Assembly (NCBI GenBank): GCA_964615375.1
Contig: CAZTOW010000085.1
Span: 1 to 22,967 of the forward strand
Origin: CAZKWG01 sp964615375
GTDB taxonomy: Bacteria > Myxococcota_A > UBA796 > CAZKWG01
Direction: 5' to 3'
Length of the DNA stretch: 22,967 nucleotides
Under the pieces are notes generated by a model that was not told the DNA's origin, searched no databases, and saw only the letters and a list, made by a program, of their open reading frames with translations. A program made the translations under genes and the position numbers. Shown piece by piece: positions 13,289 through 20,944 of this stretch; position 1 is the stretch's first letter, and each line of letters begins with the position of its first letter.

Positions 13289-14008
13289 ATGCTGCCCGCC
13301 CTTCTGGCACTGCTCTCCCTCGGCGCGCACCCCGCGTTCGCCCGCGAGCGCGCGGAGGTGCAGGACGTCTCGCAGGCGGCCATGCCGAGCCCCGAGGACT
13401 TCCAGCTCGGCCCCGGAGACCGGATCGCCATCCGCGTCTGGCGCCAGGACGACCTGACCATGGACGTCGTCGTCGGGCCGGACGGGAACATCACCTTCCC
13501 GCTCATCGGCAAGGTCCAGGCGGCCGGGCTCACCTACGTGGAGCTGACCGCGAAGCTGACCGAGGCGATCTCCGCCTACTACGCGAACCCGCAGGTCTCG
13601 GTGAACCTGCTCGAGGTCCAGAGCCAGAAGATCTTCGTGGTCGGCGAGGTCACGAACCCCGCGGTGCTCGCCCTGACCCGGCCGATCACGGTCATGGAGG
13701 CGATCACCCTGGCCGGCGGCATCAACAGCTACGCCCGCACGCGCAACGTGCTGCTGGTGCGCGGCGGGCTCCAGGAGCCCGAGCTCTACACCGTGGACGT
13801 CCACGCCATCCTCTCCGAGGGGCGGATGGACCAGAACATCGTCCTTCAGCAGGGTGACATCCTGTTCGTCCCCACGCGCACGATCACGAACGCCGCGCGC
13901 TTCTTCAAGGACGTCCAGACCGTGCTCGCCCCCTTCGTCGCGGGCTCGGCCATCTACCGGAACGCCCTGGGGAGCGGCGCCCAGGGCACCTCCTCGGTCC
14001 TGGAGTAG
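13289..14008 (+). CDS. Wza/OPX-type polysaccharide export protein
   Basis: 239-aa periplasmic/outer-membrane export protein. The start is ATG at 13289, preceded by GAGGA at about 12 nt; the in-frame upstream extension has no signal peptide and is rejected. The signal MLPALLALLSLGAHPAFA is followed by RERAE, without a lipobox Cys. The Poly_export domain runs from about residue 36 (FQLGPGDRIAIRVW) to 110 (NPQVSVNLLE). One SLBB domain follows (KIFVVGEVTNPAVL to LQQGDILFVPTR). The protein ends shortly afterwards and lacks the long C-terminal part of E. coli Wza, so a separate outer-membrane pore may be needed. It is the first gene of the exopolysaccharide operon; the next gene starts 6 nt after its stop. 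Confidence 0.92.
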   Translation: MLPALLALLSLGAHPAFARERAEVQDVSQAAMPSPEDFQLGPGDRIAIRVWRQDDLTMDVVVGPDGNITFPLIGKVQAAGLTYVELTAKLTEAISAYYANPQVSVNLLEVQSQKIFVVGEVTNPAVLALTRPITVMEAITLAGGINSYARTRNVLLVRGGLQEPELYTVDVHAILSEGRMDQNIVLQQGDILFVPTRTITNAARFFKDVQTVLAPFVAGSAIYRNALGSGAQGTSSVLE

Positions 14009-14014
14009 AGCGTC

Positions 14015-15457
14015 TTGCTGCGCGCCGGCCTCCTGGGCGCGGCCGTCATCGCCCTGGACGTGCTGGCGTTCTTCCTGGGCGAATGGCTGGCCGCGAGCTT
14101 CTGGATGTGGTGGCGGCCCCAGCTCGCCCTGGTGGTGCCCGTCCGGGTCCTGGCGCTCTACGGCCCCAACCCCTTCATGCCGCCCGCCGCCCTCCTGCTG
14201 GCCGGCTGGCTGCTCGCGCTGCGCTCGGCGGGGCTCTACGACCCGGGCCAGATGACCAGCTCGGTCCACATCGCCAAGGGGCTCGCCCGCGCCACCGTGC
14301 TGGTCCTGGCCGGCGTGGTCGTGCTGCAGTTCTTCCTTTCCGCGCAGAGCTGGTCGCGCGTGCTCATCCTGGCCACCGTCTTCGGCGTGGCCGGGCTCTC
14401 CGTGCTCTTCCGCCTGATCTTCTTCCAGGTGCAGCGCTTCCTCCCGCGACCCTTCGCCCCCGTCCGCGTCGCCATCGCCGGGACCGGGGAAGACGCCGCG
14501 CGCATGGACGCGCGCATCCGCCGCTACGGGCACGGGACCTACGAGGTCGTGGGCTTCCTGGACGCCCACCGCGAGCCCACCCGGGTCCCCTCGGAGCGGA
14601 TCCTCGGGGAGGTCGCCGACTTTCAGCGCCTGGTGAACGTCCACGACCTGCGCATGGTGGTCATCACCGCCTTCGCCCTGGACCGCGAGGAGACGCTGGC
14701 CCTGGCCACCCGCGCCGACCAGATGGGCCTGAAGGTGATGCAGGTGCCCATCTCCTGGGGCGCGGCCAACCCGCGCGTGGACCTGGCGATGCTCGGCGAT
14801 CTCCGCCTCATCGACCTGACGGCGCTGAGCTACCCCTCCTGGGGTGAGCTGGTCAAGCGGATCATGGACCTGGTGGTCTCGCTGCTGGGCGGTCTGCTGA
14901 TCTCGCCCATCCTGCTGGGGGTGGCGCTGGCGATCAAGCTCCAGGACGGCGGGCCCGTGCTCTTCGTGCAGCCGCGCTCGGGCCGGGGCGGGCGCCAGTT
15001 CCCCTTCTACAAGTTCCGGTCCATGGTCACCGACGCCGAGCGCCTCCGGGCCGAGCTCAGCCAGCAGAACGAGGCGGACGGCGTGCTCTTCAAGATGAAG
15101 GACGACCCGCGCATCACGCCGCTGGGGCGCTTCATCCGCCGCTGGTCCATCGACGAGCTGCCTCAGGTCTGGAACGTGATCCGCGGGGACATGAACCTGG
15201 TCGGCCCGCGCCCGCTGCCCATGAGCGACCTGGAGGGCGCGGAGAGGGACCCGGAGATCGCCTACTGGCTGGAGCTGCGGGGCAAGGTCAAGCCCGGGAT
15301 CACCGGGGCCTGGCAGATCGCCGGGCGCTCCGACCTGGGCTTTCACGACATGGTGCAGCTGGACATCGACTACGTACAGAGCTGGTCCATCTTCCTGGAT
15401 ATCCTCATCCTGATACGGACCCTGCCGGCGGTGCTGCGCGGGCGAGGGGCGCGGTGA
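14015..15457 (+). CDS. WbaP-type initiating phosphoglycosyltransferase
   Basis: 480-aa polyprenyl-phosphate hexose-1-phosphate transferase that starts repeat-unit assembly on undecaprenyl phosphate at the inner membrane. The start is TTG at 14015, with GGAG at the end of the preceding gene as ribosome-binding site. Four or so N-terminal membrane spans are followed by a CoA-binding-like (Rossmann) domain near VRVAIAGTGEDA. A re-entrant hydrophobic helix and the monotopic PGT catalytic domain come next: FYKFRSMVTDAE, MKDDPRITPLGRF, then SIDELPQ with the catalytic Asp-Glu pair, followed by NVIRGDMNLVGPRPLP. The C-terminal VKPGITGAWQ and DIDYVQSWS are typical. Full length for the family. The sugar cannot be read from sequence (galactose or glucose are usual). 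Confidence 0.95.
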   Translation: MLRAGLLGAAVIALDVLAFFLGEWLAASFWMWWRPQLALVVPVRVLALYGPNPFMPPAALLLAGWLLALRSAGLYDPGQMTSSVHIAKGLARATVLVLAGVVVLQFFLSAQSWSRVLILATVFGVAGLSVLFRLIFFQVQRFLPRPFAPVRVAIAGTGEDAARMDARIRRYGHGTYEVVGFLDAHREPTRVPSERILGEVADFQRLVNVHDLRMVVITAFALDREETLALATRADQMGLKVMQVPISWGAANPRVDLAMLGDLRLIDLTALSYPSWGELVKRIMDLVVSLLGGLLISPILLGVALAIKLQDGGPVLFVQPRSGRGGRQFPFYKFRSMVTDAERLRAELSQQNEADGVLFKMKDDPRITPLGRFIRRWSIDELPQVWNVIRGDMNLVGPRPLPMSDLEGAERDPEIAYWLELRGKVKPGITGAWQIAGRSDLGFHDMVQLDIDYVQSWSIFLDILILIRTLPAVLRGRGAR

Positions 15458-16908
15458 GGGTCGGGCGGACCGCCCTGCTGCTGGTGCCGCTGGCCCTGCT
15501 GAGCCGCGGGGTGGCCTTCCTGGTCCCAGTGGCCGTGGCGCGCTGGTTCGGCGTAGGGACGGCCACGGACGCCTGGTTCTGGGCGCTCTCCTTCCCCACC
15601 TTCCTGCTGGTGCTGGCCAGCACCGCGGTGGGGACGGCCTCGCTGCCGGCCATCGCGCGGGCCTGGGCCGAGGATCGCGGGCGTATGCCCGATCTCGTGG
15701 GCGGGCTGCTGCTGTGGGCGGGGAGCGGGGCGCTGGCTGTAGGCGGGATCATCGCGGCCCTCGGCCCCCTGCTGCTGCCTGCGCTCACCAATTTTGATTT
15801 TCAAACGCAAATGTTGGCGCGAGGTTTCCTCTGGGCTCTCGTGCCCTTCATGGGCCTGACCTGCGTGAGCGCGGTGCTGCGGGTCACCTGCGAGGTGCTG
15901 GGGCGCTTCCAGGCGGTGGCCACCACGCCGCTGCTCCGGGCGGGGGTGGTGATCGCCGTCATGGGGGCGCTGCGCCCCGCCCTCGGACCCTACGCCCTCC
16001 CGGTGGGGCTCGCGGCGGGCGAGCTCGCCCAGCTCCTCCTGTGGACCTGGATCTCCCGGCAGGCGGGGGTGCGGGCGCGGCTCTCCTGGTCGCTCGACCC
16101 CTCCGTGCGGCAGGTGGGCCGGGACCTCGCCCTCATCCTGGGGGGCGAGGTGCTGGTGGCCTTGAACCTCGTGATCGACAAGGGCTTCGCCGCCTCCCTG
16201 CCGCCCGGGTCGGTGGCCACGCTGGAGTACGCCGACCGGGCGCGGGTGATCCCCCAGACCCTGCTGGAGAGCTCGCTCCTGATGGTGGCCTTCGCGACCT
16301 GGTCCAACCTGCGGGCGGCGGGCAAGCTGGAGGAGGCGCGGGAGAGCATGGGGGCGGCCCTGCGCTGGACCCTGGCCCTGGCCTCGCCGGTGCTGGCGGG
16401 CATGTACATCGGGCGCGTGGTGCTGGTGCGGCTGATGTTCGAGCGGGGCGCCTTCCGGCCCGAGGACACCGAGGCCACGGCGGCGGTGCTGGCCTGGTTC
16501 GTACCGGGGATCCTGCCGAACCTGCTGGGCATCCTGGCGGTGCGGGCGCACGTCGTGGAGCGCAACCTGCGGCTGGTCTTCGGGCTGGGGGCGGTCTCCG
16601 TGCTCACGAACACCGCGGGGAACCTGGCTTTGATGGGGCCCATGGGGCTGTCGGGGCTGGCCCTGGCGACGACCTTGACCAACGTGCTGGTGCCCGGGCT
16701 CTACCTCTGGAAGCTGCGCGGGATGATCGGCGGAGGAGGCTGGGGACCGGCCGTGGGCGTGGCGCTCTGCTCGGCGGCCATCGCCGCGGGGGTGGAGCTC
16801 GGGCCGGGGGCGCCGCGCGCGCTGTGGAGCCCCACCCTGCTGCTCTCGGCCCTCGGCTGCTTCGCGCTGCTGGGCCTGGGCCTCAAGACCTCGGGGCTTC
16901 GCCGATGA
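15454..16908 (+). CDS. MurJ/MVF-type lipid-linked oligosaccharide flippase
   Basis: 484-aa polytopic membrane protein of the MOP superfamily, closest in pattern to MurJ/MVF (lipid II flippase). Landmarks are RWFGVGTATDAWFWALSFP near the N-terminus, an internal FERGAFRPEDTEATAAVL segment and many hydrophobic helices (about 12-14). The GTG start at 15454 overlaps the preceding stop (GTGA), so it is translationally coupled. By position it should move the lipid-linked repeat unit across the inner membrane, the job usually done by a Wzx protein. An AT-rich patch at 15789-15815 (codons for TNFDFQTQM) stands out from the surrounding GC. Whether it is a true MurJ or a polysaccharide-dedicated paralogue needs a tree. 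Confidence 0.88.
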   Translation: MRVGRTALLLVPLALLSRGVAFLVPVAVARWFGVGTATDAWFWALSFPTFLLVLASTAVGTASLPAIARAWAEDRGRMPDLVGGLLLWAGSGALAVGGIIAALGPLLLPALTNFDFQTQMLARGFLWALVPFMGLTCVSAVLRVTCEVLGRFQAVATTPLLRAGVVIAVMGALRPALGPYALPVGLAAGELAQLLLWTWISRQAGVRARLSWSLDPSVRQVGRDLALILGGEVLVALNLVIDKGFAASLPPGSVATLEYADRARVIPQTLLESSLLMVAFATWSNLRAAGKLEEARESMGAALRWTLALASPVLAGMYIGRVVLVRLMFERGAFRPEDTEATAAVLAWFVPGILPNLLGILAVRAHVVERNLRLVFGLGAVSVLTNTAGNLALMGPMGLSGLALATTLTNVLVPGLYLWKLRGMIGGGGWGPAVGVALCSAAIAAGVELGPGAPRALWSPTLLLSALGCFALLGLGLKTSGLRR

Positions 16909-18089
16909 TCCGCGCGCTCGCCCTCAGCCTGCTGGCGCTCGTGCTCTGGACGCAGAGCTTCATCGATCTGGAGCTCGCCCTGGACCTGGGGCCCTGGCAC
17001 ATGAACGCGCCGGTGGCCGATCTGGCGGCCCTGGCCCTCCTCCCGCTGGGGCTGTGGCTGCGCCGCCAGGCCCCCAGCCCCGCGCCGGGGTGGCCGGGCT
17101 ACCTGCTCTTCCTGCTGGCCGGGCTGCTGAGCGCGCGGCACGCCATCGACCCGCACGCCTCGCTTCATCACCTGCTGCGCAAGCCGATCTTCCTGTTCCT
17201 GGCCTACGGCTGCGCGATCCCGGTCGTGGTCCGGCTGGCGCCCCCGCGCCTGCTGGCGGCGGGGCTGCTGGGCGGGGCGGCGCTCACCAGCCTGGTCTCG
17301 CTGGGGAGCAGCGCGCTGCGCATCGCCGCGGGGGACGCGCTGTGGTTCCAGGCCCTCGCCGGGCTCACGCCGAACCACAAGACGCTGGCCGTGGCCCTGG
17401 CGGGCCAGCTCCCGCTCCTGCTGGGGTTGCCGAGGCTCCTGGAGCTCGGGCCGCGCGCGGAGCTGGCGCGCCGTCTCACGCTGGCGCTGGTGCTGGCGGC
17501 CCTGCTGGGCAGCGCGTCCAAGACCGCCTGGATCACCGCCGCCTTCGGCGTGGCCTGGTTCCTCCCCCAGCCCCGCCCGCTGGCGACCCGCCCGCGCCTC
17601 CTGGCCCCGCTGGTCGCGCTGGGCCTCGGGCTCGCCCTCTACGCGCCGCTGCTGACGAAGAGCCGAGCCATGCTCGACGCCGCGCGCTCGCGCCACTCGC
17701 TGAACGTGCGGGCCTGGGAGATGTTCGAGCGGCACCCGCTGACGGGCAGCGGCTCGGGCATGAACGTCGTGGAGGAGATGGTCACCTTCCCGCACTACCG
17801 GGTCAACGGCGTGGACGCGCACGGGGTCCTCCAGAAGGTGGCGAGCGAGACCGGGCTGCTGGGGCTGCTGGGGTACCTGGGCTTCGTGGTGCTCATGGCG
17901 AGGCCGCTGGTGGCGCGTTCGCGCGCCGAGGGGACGGGCGGCCCGGCCTGGGTCCTGCTGGCCTGCTTCGCCGCCCTTCACCTGAACCTGCTCCTGTCCA
18001 CGGAGACGCTCTCGCCCACCCACTGGGCGCCGCTGGCGCTGCTCTGGGGCCTGCTCTGGCGGGCCTCGAGCCCGGGGGCGCGCGCGTGA
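16905..18089 (+). CDS. Wzy/O-antigen ligase-family polymerase
   Basis: 394-aa polytopic membrane protein of the O-antigen ligase/polymerase family. It has about 10-11 hydrophobic helices and, in the large periplasmic loop region, the family pattern NVRAWEMFERHPLTGSGSG, then VDAHGVLQKVASETGLLGLLG. The ATG at 16905 overlaps the preceding stop (ATGA). Beside a flippase, co-polymerase and exporter, its likely role is to polymerise repeat units on the periplasmic face (Wzy). A ligase role (WaaL) is less likely because there are no lipid A-core genes here. Confidence 0.85.
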   Translation: MIRALALSLLALVLWTQSFIDLELALDLGPWHMNAPVADLAALALLPLGLWLRRQAPSPAPGWPGYLLFLLAGLLSARHAIDPHASLHHLLRKPIFLFLAYGCAIPVVVRLAPPRLLAAGLLGGAALTSLVSLGSSALRIAAGDALWFQALAGLTPNHKTLAVALAGQLPLLLGLPRLLELGPRAELARRLTLALVLAALLGSASKTAWITAAFGVAWFLPQPRPLATRPRLLAPLVALGLGLALYAPLLTKSRAMLDAARSRHSLNVRAWEMFERHPLTGSGSGMNVVEEMVTFPHYRVNGVDAHGVLQKVASETGLLGLLGYLGFVVLMARPLVARSRAEGTGGPAWVLLACFAALHLNLLLSTETLSPTHWAPLALLWGLLWRASSPGARA

Positions 18090-19309
18090 GGGTGCTGATG
18101 GTCAGCTCCTTCCTCCACGCGCGGGGGGGAGACACGACCTACGCGCGCTCGCTCACGCGGGCGCTCGAGGCGCGCGGGCACGGCGTCACCCCCTTCGCGA
18201 TGCGCCACCCGGACAACGACCCCTCGCCCTGGGAGGCGCGCTTCCCCACCTGGGTGGATCCCTGGGGGGCGCGCGGGGTCGAGCAGATCGGCCTCCTCCC
18301 GAGGATGATCTGGAACGCCGAGTCCGCCCGCCTGCTGAGCGGGGTGCTGGACGAGCTGCGCCCGGACCTCGCGCACCTCCACCACGTCCACCGCCACCTG
18401 AGCCCGTCGGTGCTGTGGGCGCTGTCGCGGGCCCGCGTGCCGGTGGTCTGGACGGTCCACGACGCCGAGCTCATCTGCCCGTCGGGCACGCTCTACACGC
18501 AGGGCGCCCCCTGCGAGCGCTGCCGGGGCCACCGCTACCAGGAGGCGGTCCGCCAGCGCTGCAAGGGCGACGCGCTCCTCCCCTCCGTCGCCGTGGCCCT
18601 GGAGAAGGCGGCGCACCGGGCCCTCGGGGTGTGGGATCGGGTCGATCGCCTGATCTGCCCCTCGCGCTTCATGGCGGACGCGCTGGTACGTTTCGGGCTG
18701 CCCGCCGAACAGGTAATTCACCTACCCAATTTCTTGGAGATGGAGCCCCCTCCCCCCGATCCCGGGCCCGGCCGGGGCTGGCTCTACGCCGGGCGCCTGG
18801 CCCCGGAGAAGGGCGTGGACACGCTGCTGGAGGCCGCGCGCCTGCTGCCCGGGCACCCGCTCACCCTCTGCGGATCAGGCCCGCTGGAGGCGCGGGTGCG
18901 GGCGGCCCTGGACCAGCTCCCCGGGGCGCGCGCGCTGGGCCACGTCCCCCGGGCGGAGCTGGCCCGCCTGGTCGGCGAGGCGGCGGTCGTGGTCGTCCCC
19001 AGCCGTTGGCCCGAGAATTATCCATATGCCGTCCTGGAGGCCCAGGCCGCGGGGCGGGCGGTGGTGGCCAGCCGGATCGGCGGCATCCCCGAGCAGATCC
19101 GGGACGGGGAGGACGGCGTGCTGGTGCCCCCGGGTGACGCGAGGGCGCTGGCTGGCGCGGTCGCGGCGTTGCTGGAGGATCCTGCGCGGGCGCGTCGGCT
19201 CGGACAGGCGGCGCGGGCGCGGGTGCTGCGGGAGCGCGCCGCGGGTCCCCACCTCGACGCCCTGCTGGAGATCTACGGATCCCTTCGCCGCGGCGCCGCT
19301 CGACCATAG
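18086..19309 (+). CDS. Family 4 glycosyltransferase (GT-B fold)
   Basis: 407-aa cytoplasmic glycosyltransferase that probably adds a sugar to the lipid-linked repeat unit. The GTG start at 18086 overlaps the preceding stop (GTGA). The N-terminal Rossmann half begins VRVLMVSSFLHARGGDTTYA; HDAELICPSG and a Cys-rich insertion (CERC...RQRC) follow. The C-terminal nucleotide-sugar half has GWLYAGRLAPEKGVDTLLEA and the GT4 signature PSRWPENYPYAVLEAQAAG with its E-x7-E-type acidic pair. Length is normal. Small AT-rich codon patches at 18711-18736 and 19013-19028 are unusual for the region. Sugar specificity cannot be inferred. Confidence 0.93.
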   Translation: MRVLMVSSFLHARGGDTTYARSLTRALEARGHGVTPFAMRHPDNDPSPWEARFPTWVDPWGARGVEQIGLLPRMIWNAESARLLSGVLDELRPDLAHLHHVHRHLSPSVLWALSRARVPVVWTVHDAELICPSGTLYTQGAPCERCRGHRYQEAVRQRCKGDALLPSVAVALEKAAHRALGVWDRVDRLICPSRFMADALVRFGLPAEQVIHLPNFLEMEPPPPDPGPGRGWLYAGRLAPEKGVDTLLEAARLLPGHPLTLCGSGPLEARVRAALDQLPGARALGHVPRAELARLVGEAAVVVVPSRWPENYPYAVLEAQAAGRAVVASRIGGIPEQIRDGEDGVLVPPGDARALAGAVAALLEDPARARRLGQAARARVLRERAAGPHLDALLEIYGSLRRGAARP

Positions 19310-19381
19310 ACGGATGGCCCTCCCGAGGTATTCTTAGGAACCCCTACCGGGCTCCCCGGAGTTCGAGCGCGCGAGGACCGC

Positions 19382-20899
19382 ATGAAGGCGCTGTTCGTCG
19401 TCCCCCCCTGCGCCTACAACGAGCGCAACCTGCCGATCGACCGGGTCTACGGCTGTAATTACGGCTACGACTACAAGCCGGCGATCCACTTCCTGCAGGT
19501 GGCGACCTTCGCCCAGGAGCAGCTCGGCTGGGAGGTCCGCTTCATGGACTGCCCGGCCGAGGGCATCGTGGCGACCGACTTCGAGGCCCGGATGACCGAT
19601 GAGCGCTACGACGTGGCGCTCTTCTGGACGACCTACCTCTCCGCCATCGAGGACCTGACCGCCGCGCGCGTGATCCACGCCCGGCACCCCGGGACGCGCT
19701 TCGTCTTCATGGGCGCCGCCTCCACCTGGAAGCCCGACGAGTTCAAGGTGGGCGAGCAGAGCTGGTCCCTCCTGGGCGAGCCCGAGCTCACGCTGGAGGA
19801 CCTGGACCGCGCCTGGCGGGGCGAGCGCGCGATGGAGGGCACCCCCGGCCTCTCCTGGTTCGGGCCCCAGGGTCAGCTCCAGCGCGGGCCCTTCCGCGAC
19901 CTCCTGGACGTGAGCGCGCTCCCCATGCCCGACCGGAGCCTGCTCCTCGGGAAGTACCGGGCGAACCGGCTGGACGTCCACCCCATCACGACCATGGCCG
20001 TCAGCCGCGGCTGCGGCTTCCGCTGCACCTTCTGCTGCACGAACGCCGTCGATCAGGCCATCGAGCTGGAGTTCAAGCGCCTTCAGGAGGTCTACACCAA
20101 GCGCCCTCCCCTGCGGAAGCGCACGGTGGAGCAGATCGTCGCCGAGTTCCACGACATCGCCGCGAAGGGCTACAAGGGCGTGGAGATCTCCGACAACATC
20201 TTCACCTGGGGCAAGAGCCGCACCGAGGAGATTTGCAAGGGGATCGCCCCCCTCGGCCTGCACTGGATCTGCCTCGCCCGGGCCAACATGCTGCACGACG
20301 AGGGCCTGCTGCGCAGCATGGCCGGGGCGGGCTGCAAGATGGTCTACATGGGCTCGGAGAGCTTCGACGACGGGCTGCTGGAGGACATGGTCAAGGAGAT
20401 CAAGGTCCGCGACGTGGAGAAGGCCGTCGCGACCTGCCGAGAGGCCGGCGTGGAGCCCGAGGTGAGCATCCTCATCGGCGGCAGCCCCAACGAGACCTGG
20501 AAGAGCCTGCTCTACTCCTGGCGCGTCTCGCGGCGACTCGGCACGCGCTTCGTCCACTTCTCGGTGGTGCTGCCCGCGCCGAGCACCGAGATGTACGACG
20601 AGGCGAGGCGGAACGGCTGGTTCGTCGAGGGCGACTTCCGCCCGGCGGACAACGCGCGCGAGGTGATCGTCGACCTGCCCCACCTCTCGCACGAGGAGCT
20701 GCAGCTCGCGCTCAAGCTGGCCTACGCCGCGCAGTACCTCTCCCCGAGAGGAATATGGAAGCAGGTATCCGCCGTGCGAAGCTGGACGGACTTCGCCCAC
20801 AAAGCCCGGAGCGCCCGCCGGCTCGTGGGCATGTTGGGAGAGGGGATCTCCACCCACTCCCGCGTGCCTCCTGGGCGTGTGACGCCGATTGAGCCCTGA
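19382..20899 (+). CDS. B12-binding-domain radical SAM enzyme
   Basis: 505-aa radical SAM protein of the cobalamin-domain class. The ATG at 19382 has GAGGA about 5 nt upstream. Residues 1-140 form a B12-binding-like Rossmann domain (KALFVVPPC, FVFMGA, GEPELTLEDL) without the DxHxxG motif, as in many class B enzymes. The [4Fe-4S] motif is SRGCGFRCTFC, with Cys211, Cys215 and Cys218. Downstream, GVEISDNIF and YMGSESFDDGLLEDMVKE match the TIM-barrel SAM-binding strands. A C-terminal helical tail follows. It lies 72 nt after the GT4 gene, inside the polysaccharide operon. The reaction could be methylation or another radical rearrangement of a sugar, lipid carrier or other substrate; it cannot be told from sequence. 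Confidence 0.9.
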   Translation: MKALFVVPPCAYNERNLPIDRVYGCNYGYDYKPAIHFLQVATFAQEQLGWEVRFMDCPAEGIVATDFEARMTDERYDVALFWTTYLSAIEDLTAARVIHARHPGTRFVFMGAASTWKPDEFKVGEQSWSLLGEPELTLEDLDRAWRGERAMEGTPGLSWFGPQGQLQRGPFRDLLDVSALPMPDRSLLLGKYRANRLDVHPITTMAVSRGCGFRCTFCCTNAVDQAIELEFKRLQEVYTKRPPLRKRTVEQIVAEFHDIAAKGYKGVEISDNIFTWGKSRTEEICKGIAPLGLHWICLARANMLHDEGLLRSMAGAGCKMVYMGSESFDDGLLEDMVKEIKVRDVEKAVATCREAGVEPEVSILIGGSPNETWKSLLYSWRVSRRLGTRFVHFSVVLPAPSTEMYDEARRNGWFVEGDFRPADNAREVIVDLPHLSHEELQLALKLAYAAQYLSPRGIWKQVSAVRSWTDFAHKARSARRLVGMLGEGISTHSRVPPGRVTPIEP

Positions 20900-20944
20900 T
20901 CTTGCTTGCCGGGAGGCCCCCCCCGGGACTACGTTGTGTCTGTC

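Noticed and set aside
13156..13533. N-terminal extension of the Wzz-kinase to 13533
   Set aside because: It would run through the divergent control region and into the Wza-type gene; the ATG at 13155 has AGGA and begins with the canonical Wzz N-terminus.
12923..15346. An 807-codon open frame on the minus strand across the Wza and WbaP genes
   Set aside because: The plus-strand genes have strong family motifs; this frame is His/Gly/Asp-rich shadow sequence.
19347..19359. CCGGG-CTC-CCCGG hairpin before the radical SAM gene as a terminator
   Set aside because: The stem is only 5 bp and no T-tract follows; the flanking genes are more likely in one operon.
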